64,000 nt of DNA, taken from contig NZ_FOCX01000003.1 of NCBI RefSeq assembly GCF_900110215.1, positions 1 to 64,000 of the forward strand. The letters are read 5' to 3'. Below, piece by piece: positions 60,674 through 64,000 of this stretch. The stretch's first letter is position 1, and every line of letters starts with the position of its first letter. Both the position numbers and the translations under genes were made by a program. Under the pieces are notes generated by a model. That model saw nothing but the letters and a program-made list of their open reading frames with translations. It did no database searches and was not told the DNA's origin. The DNA is from Halorientalis persicus (lineage in GTDB: Archaea > Halobacteriota > Halobacteria > Halobacteriales > Haloarculaceae).

Positions 60674-61765
60674 ATGACTCGTCACGCTCGAAGCGACGAC
60701 TGGCAACCCGGAGAGAACATCGTCGGGACGGTTGCTGCCCTCGACGACGAGGGTCGGGGCCGGATCGGTGGCCCCCGAAGCAGACTTCGGGTGACCGGCG
60801 CTGTCGACGAGGGTGATTACGTCACGGTACGGATCGCGTCGGTGACCGACGAGTACGTACTGGCCGAACGGGTCGACCGGGCCATGATCCAGGACGAACC
60901 CGTGTGGGTCCAGCAGACCGACGACGCGGACTCGGAGGTCTACTGGTCGCCGAAACATCCCCTCGGTACCTGGCCGCTCGTCTCCCACTACAACCTGTTC
61001 GAGGAGGTCCCGCCGGACTACATCTCGGCGGTGTCGACCGAGGAGGCGCCGCCGCTGTGGCGCTGGATCAACGGCACGGTGTCGGTCGTTCTCGCCGTGC
61101 TCGTGCTAGCTCTCGTCGCCTTGCCGCTGACGGGCGCGCTCGGCCCGAGTCCCCTCGCGGAATGGGGTGACGCGCTCCAGCGCTCGCCGATCGTACTCCC
61201 GCTTCTCGGCGTCGGCCTCGCCGTCACGTACGCTGGGTTCGCGACGTTCGAGTATCTGATCAAACTCGCCGGCGTCGTCCTCGGCGCTGTCATCGGGTTC
61301 GGCGTCGGTGGCTTTCTGGTCGCCACGCTCGGACTGGACGGACTCGCCAGCGTGTTCGTGTTCGTCACCGCCGTGAGCGTGTGCGCCAGTGTCGTCGGCG
61401 CACTCTTTCTCCTCTTGCACTGGCTCGGCATCGCAGTCGCTGGCTTCCTGTCGGTCGCCGGACCCACGTTCTACCTGCTGTCCGGCGGTGCGTTCCTCGC
61501 GGACGGCCTCCAGTCCCTGACGGTCTGGCTCGGCGTCGCGCTGGTGATCGCGACCGTGCTCGGCCTCGTCGCGGCCGTCGTCGCACTGCTCGCCTACCGG
61601 ATCGCGGTCGTTCTGACGACGGCGTTTCTCGGGTCCGCCTTCCTCGTCTACCTCCCGATGATCGCGCGCTCGTCGACGACCGCCGCCGACGTGACGTTTC
61701 CGAGCGTCTCGTTGCTCATCGTGTTCGTCACGGGCGTGGTGGTGCAGTTCTTGCTCGGCGGGTGA
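60674..61765 (+). CDS. membrane protein with N-terminal TRAM-like domain
   Basis: 363 residues. Residues about 10-70 resemble a TRAM/OB fold (GENIVGTVAALDDEGRGRIGG ... VTGAVDEGDYVTVRIASVTDEYVLAERV), usually RNA-binding. After a 60-residue linker come about nine hydrophobic segments, glycine- and alanine-rich (IKLAGVVLGAVIGFGVGGFLVATLG), reminiscent of TMEM198/DUF4203-like pores. The combination is unusual. No partner gene next to it; cheC follows 68 bases later. Confidence 0.8.
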   Translation: MTRHARSDDWQPGENIVGTVAALDDEGRGRIGGPRSRLRVTGAVDEGDYVTVRIASVTDEYVLAERVDRAMIQDEPVWVQQTDDADSEVYWSPKHPLGTWPLVSHYNLFEEVPPDYISAVSTEEAPPLWRWINGTVSVVLAVLVLALVALPLTGALGPSPLAEWGDALQRSPIVLPLLGVGLAVTYAGFATFEYLIKLAGVVLGAVIGFGVGGFLVATLGLDGLASVFVFVTAVSVCASVVGALFLLLHWLGIAVAGFLSVAGPTFYLLSGGAFLADGLQSLTVWLGVALVIATVLGLVAAVVALLAYRIAVVLTTAFLGSAFLVYLPMIARSSTTAADVTFPSVSLLIVFVTGVVVQFLLGG

Positions 61766-61824
61766 GACACGCCAGTCCTTCGACTGGCTGATGTCTCCCG
61801 TGGTTTCATGCCGATGGACGCGAA

Positions 61825-61844
61825 GGATTCCCTATGGATTCCCT
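61825..61844. repeat. 11-bp tandem duplication at the cheC start
   Basis: GGATTCCCT starts at 61825 and again at 61836, an 11-base period that places the present ATG (61834) across the two copies. Without the second copy, the frame from ATG 61808 would run through (MPMDAKDSLKVDV); with it, that frame stops at once. Confidence 0.55.
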
Positions 61845-62502
61845 GAAGGTCGACGTGCGGAAGCTCCACCTGTTCAACGGGCTGGCCAAAGAGGGGGCCG
61901 AAACCGTCGCCGATCACCTCCAGCAGATGAGCGGTCTCGAGACCGCCGCCTCGGTCTCGAAGCTGAACTTCCTCGATTTCGACGACGTTGGCACCCACCT
62001 CCGCACCGAGACCCACACCGACTCCCACGTCGGTATCTACACCGAACTCGAAGATCCGCCCCACGGTTATCTGCTCTTTCTGGTCTCACGGACGGAGGCC
62101 AAGCGGCTGGCAAACGCCATGCTCGGCCAGGGGGCCGAGGCCGAAGCCGACGGCAGCGGCTTCTCGGATATGCAGAAGTCGGCCATCCAGGAGGTCGGCA
62201 ACATCATGACCTCGGCGTTCATCGACGGCTGGGCCAACGTGCTGGGGACGACCATCGCCCACTCGCCGCCCCACTTCGCCTACGGCGACAGCCAGACGAT
62301 GCTCGACGAGATCACCGAGTGGCCCGACACCGACATCGTGTTCGTCATCGACTCGCAGATCACCGCCGCCGACGTGGACTTCTCGCTGACCTGTTACACC
62401 TTCCCCGAACTCGAACCGCTCGTCGACCTCATCCACGACATCGACGTCGACTCCATCGCCGAGGCCGAGACCTCTCCCTCCGACTTCTCCGAACTCGTCT
62501 AG
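61834..62502 (+). CDS. cheC: CheC-like CheY-phosphatase family protein
   Basis: 222 residues. The second half has the phosphatase motif S-x3-E-x2-N and the conserved Pro 22 residues later (QKSAIQEVGNIMTSAFIDGW ... AHSPPHF). In the first half the corresponding region (LFNGLAKEGAETVADHLQQ) lacks the Asn, so only one active centre is likely. CheC dephosphorylates CheY-P and binds CheD. Not adjacent to other che genes here. Confidence 0.88.
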   Translation: MDSLKVDVRKLHLFNGLAKEGAETVADHLQQMSGLETAASVSKLNFLDFDDVGTHLRTETHTDSHVGIYTELEDPPHGYLLFLVSRTEAKRLANAMLGQGAEAEADGSGFSDMQKSAIQEVGNIMTSAFIDGWANVLGTTIAHSPPHFAYGDSQTMLDEITEWPDTDIVFVIDSQITAADVDFSLTCYTFPELEPLVDLIHDIDVDSIAEAETSPSDFSELV

Positions 62503-63617
62503 ACTGTGGTCGCCGGTGGTTCCCGCGTCGTCCCGTCGCTGAGCCGCGCGACCCGCGCGTGCAGCGGCGGGTGTGCCGCGAAGGGCCCGGCGTGGGGCCC
62601 GGGCGTCGTCAGCAGAACCCGCTGGACCGCCAACTCCTCCAGCGCCGACGCCAGCGCCGGCCCGAGTCCCTGTCTGGCGGCGTAGGTGTCGGCCGCGTAC
62701 TCCGTGTGCCGGACGACGGCGAACGCGCCGACCGCGCCCGCGGCGGCCAGTCCGACCCCCGCCAACAGCACCGCCGTCCCGCCGATCTCCAGCGCGACCA
62801 GCAGCGGGACGACCGCCGCCAGGAACGCCCCGAACCGGAGCGGGACGTGGCCCCCCTCGTGGTGCCCGACCTCGTGGGCGACGACGCCCGCCAGTTCCCG
62901 TTCGTCGAGGCTCGAAAACAGCGACTCGGCGACGAAGACGTACCGCTGGCCCGGCAGGACGCCCGCCGCCAGGGCCACCCCGAACCGCGTCCGGTCGTCG
63001 ACGACCCGGAGCTGACAGTCCCCGGGCACCTGCGCGACCTCGCGCTCGCTGTCGGTCGCCGGCCGGTCCCGGACGGTGACACTGATCGCGTAGGGCGCGA
63101 GAACCGTCCCGAGCCCGCCGACGACGACGGCAACCGCGAACCGACCGACCGTCGACTCGGCGGCTGTGACGACCGTCGTCGCCGCCGCGAGCGCCAGCAC
63201 CGTCGCGGCGTACCGGCTGGTGAACCACCCCGTCACGTCCCGGTAGGTCAGGTCGAGTCGACGGGACGCCCGGCGGTGCCGGAGCGTGCCGAGCCGCACC
63301 GCCAGCAATCCCAGCAGGACCGGGCCAAGCAGGAGCACGGCGGCGGCGAGGACACCGACGAGTCCGGCGGGCAGTCCCGGCGAGACTCGCTGGATCGCCG
63401 CCGCGGCCAGCGGCAGGGTCCCGACTCTCACCGCGAGCACGAGCGTGGCGAGGGTGGCGACGACGGAGCCGATTTCCCGGAGCGTGCGGAGCCGTTCGGC
63501 GGTCCGGGCGGGGCCGCCGGTGAGCCGGTGGACGTAGCCGGCCGCGGTCCGCACAGCCAGGAAGACGACCGCCGCCAGCCAGCAGTGGGCGACGACTGCG
63601 ATGGACGGGGAGGGCAT
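62499..63617 (-). CDS. M48-type membrane metalloprotease
   Basis: 372 residues from ATG 63617. Several N-terminal membrane helices (about 5-170), then the protease domain: GVVAHEVGHHEGGHVPLRFG (His248, Glu249, His252), a further pair of helices, and the third ligand in HTEYAADTYAARQGL. The pattern resembles HtpX/Ste24 relatives. Stop overlaps cheC by 4 bases (convergent). Confidence 0.9.
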   Translation of the reverse strand: MPSPSIAVVAHCWLAAVVFLAVRTAAGYVHRLTGGPARTAERLRTLREIGSVVATLATLVLAVRVGTLPLAAAAIQRVSPGLPAGLVGVLAAAVLLLGPVLLGLLAVRLGTLRHRRASRRLDLTYRDVTGWFTSRYAATVLALAAATTVVTAAESTVGRFAVAVVVGGLGTVLAPYAISVTVRDRPATDSEREVAQVPGDCQLRVVDDRTRFGVALAAGVLPGQRYVFVAESLFSSLDERELAGVVAHEVGHHEGGHVPLRFGAFLAAVVPLLVALEIGGTAVLLAGVGLAAAGAVGAFAVVRHTEYAADTYAARQGLGPALASALEELAVQRVLLTTPGPHAGPFAAHPPLHARVARLSDGTTREPPATTV

Positions 63618-63702
63618 CGGTGTGGACTGCGATCCTGTCAGTGAAAAAAGTGTGGCTGGACCCGTCGTCACACTGAAGCCAGCGTCGGCCGAACGCTCGG
63701 CC

Positions 63703-63948
63703 ATGCGAATCGAGTTCGACCGGGACACCTGTATCGGGATGTTCCAGTGTACCGCCGAGTGGGACGGGTTCGAGGAGGACAACGACGCCGGCAAGGCCAT
63801 TCTCGTCGACGGCGAGGAAGTCGACGAGGACCTGTTCGCCCGCGAGATCCCCGAGGACGCCGAACTGGACGCGAAGTTCGCCGCCCGGTCCTGTCCCGTC
63901 GACGCCATCACGGTCTACGACGACGACGGGGAGCAGATCATCCCCTGA
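63703..63948 (+). CDS. ferredoxin with three-cysteine cluster site
   Basis: 81 residues, very acidic. Cys10 and Cys16 (DTCIGMFQC) with a Met where the middle Cys of a 4Fe-4S site would be, and a distal Cys in RSCPVDAI. Three cysteines fit a [3Fe-4S] cluster. ATG 63703; the last 52 bases of the window hold no recognisable gene. Confidence 0.85.
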   Translation: MRIEFDRDTCIGMFQCTAEWDGFEEDNDAGKAILVDGEEVDEDLFAREIPEDAELDAKFAARSCPVDAITVYDDDGEQIIP

Positions 63949-64000
63949 ACTACCGTTCCGCGGTCGAAAACCACAGGGGGCTCCGGTCCGTGGTGGCCGT

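Noticed and set aside
61791-63644. Plus-strand open frame of 617 codons over cheC and the protease
   Set aside because: Overlaps cheC in another frame and is antisense to the M48 protease; both of these have intact catalytic motifs.
1-64000. CRISPR arrays, rRNA genes, replication origin
   Set aside because: No regularly spaced direct repeats, no conserved rRNA blocks, and no Orc1/Cdc6 gene with origin-like repeats were seen anywhere in the window.

Overview
The window is high-GC, densely packed archaeal chromosome from an extreme halophile. The proteins are strongly acidic, starts are often leaderless with TATA-like boxes about 25-30 bases upstream of the ATG or GTG, and typical haloarchaeal genes are present (KEOPS Cgi121, Hel308, CheC, a multi-PAS kinase set, archaeosine-precursor genes, a PhaR-PhaP-PhaE-PhaC cluster). 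A member of the Haloarculaceae is the likeliest source, by inference. Almost everything looks like core chromosome. The accessory-looking spots are the transposase tail at the left edge (1-90), the HNH/tRNA neighbourhood (about 3170-4560) and a small AT-rich islet (about 24040-24580).

Layout. 1-2.4 kb: end of an IS element, then a LOV-domain histidine kinase and a small zinc protein. 2.4-4.8 kb: thiE, an HNH nuclease gene followed by a broken second HNH copy, tRNA-Gln(CTG) with a hairpin upstream and a tRNA-like 3' fragment downstream, and a small zinc-ribbon membrane protein. 4.8-8.7 kb: conserved hypotheticals and a two-gene ABC-2 exporter. 8.8-11.5 kb: a small ORF with a structured leader, three small leftward genes and a PD-(D/E)xK-type nuclease candidate. 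11.5-15.6 kb: two convergent sensor kinases. 15.7-17.7 kb: queD-queE-queC for preQ0 and archaeosine. 17.8-29.8 kb: a spermidine-synthase-like membrane enzyme, MFS transporter, acyl-CoA dehydrogenase, methyltransferase, old-yellow-enzyme reductase, glyoxalase-fold protein, chemotaxis transducer, quinone-type reductase and site-2 protease. 29.9-38.2 kb: photolyase, then a lipid/alcohol-oxidation neighbourhood (GMC oxidoreductase, SDR, thioesterase, MBL lactonase-like enzyme, acyl-CoA synthetase, second acyl-CoA dehydrogenase). 38.3-50.5 kb: SprT-like protein, CBS site-2 protease, bacterial-type LeuRS, penicillin-acylase-like enzyme, GNAT, RNase-H-like protein, UspA and a GCS2-like ligase. 50.6-55.6 kb: polyhydroxyalkanoate (PHA) locus. 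55.8-64 kb: hydrolase, Cgi121-Hel308 pair, TRAM-membrane protein, CheC, M48 protease and a 3Cys ferredoxin.

The most coherent system is the PHA locus. Leftward phaR-phaP-phaE-phaC is followed by a reductase gene, with a divergent MaoC hydratase (phaJ-like). Its notable features are an acidic linker plus helix-hairpin-helix tail on PhaC, a predicted helical N-terminal extension on the hydratase, and TGGTA repeats in the divergent promoter region. I found no CRISPR array, rRNA, riboswitch or complete mobile element, and nothing I can defend as a wholly new multi-gene system. The unusual items are local: a decayed tandem HNH gene, small frame-altering duplications, and nested inverted repeats between convergent genes.
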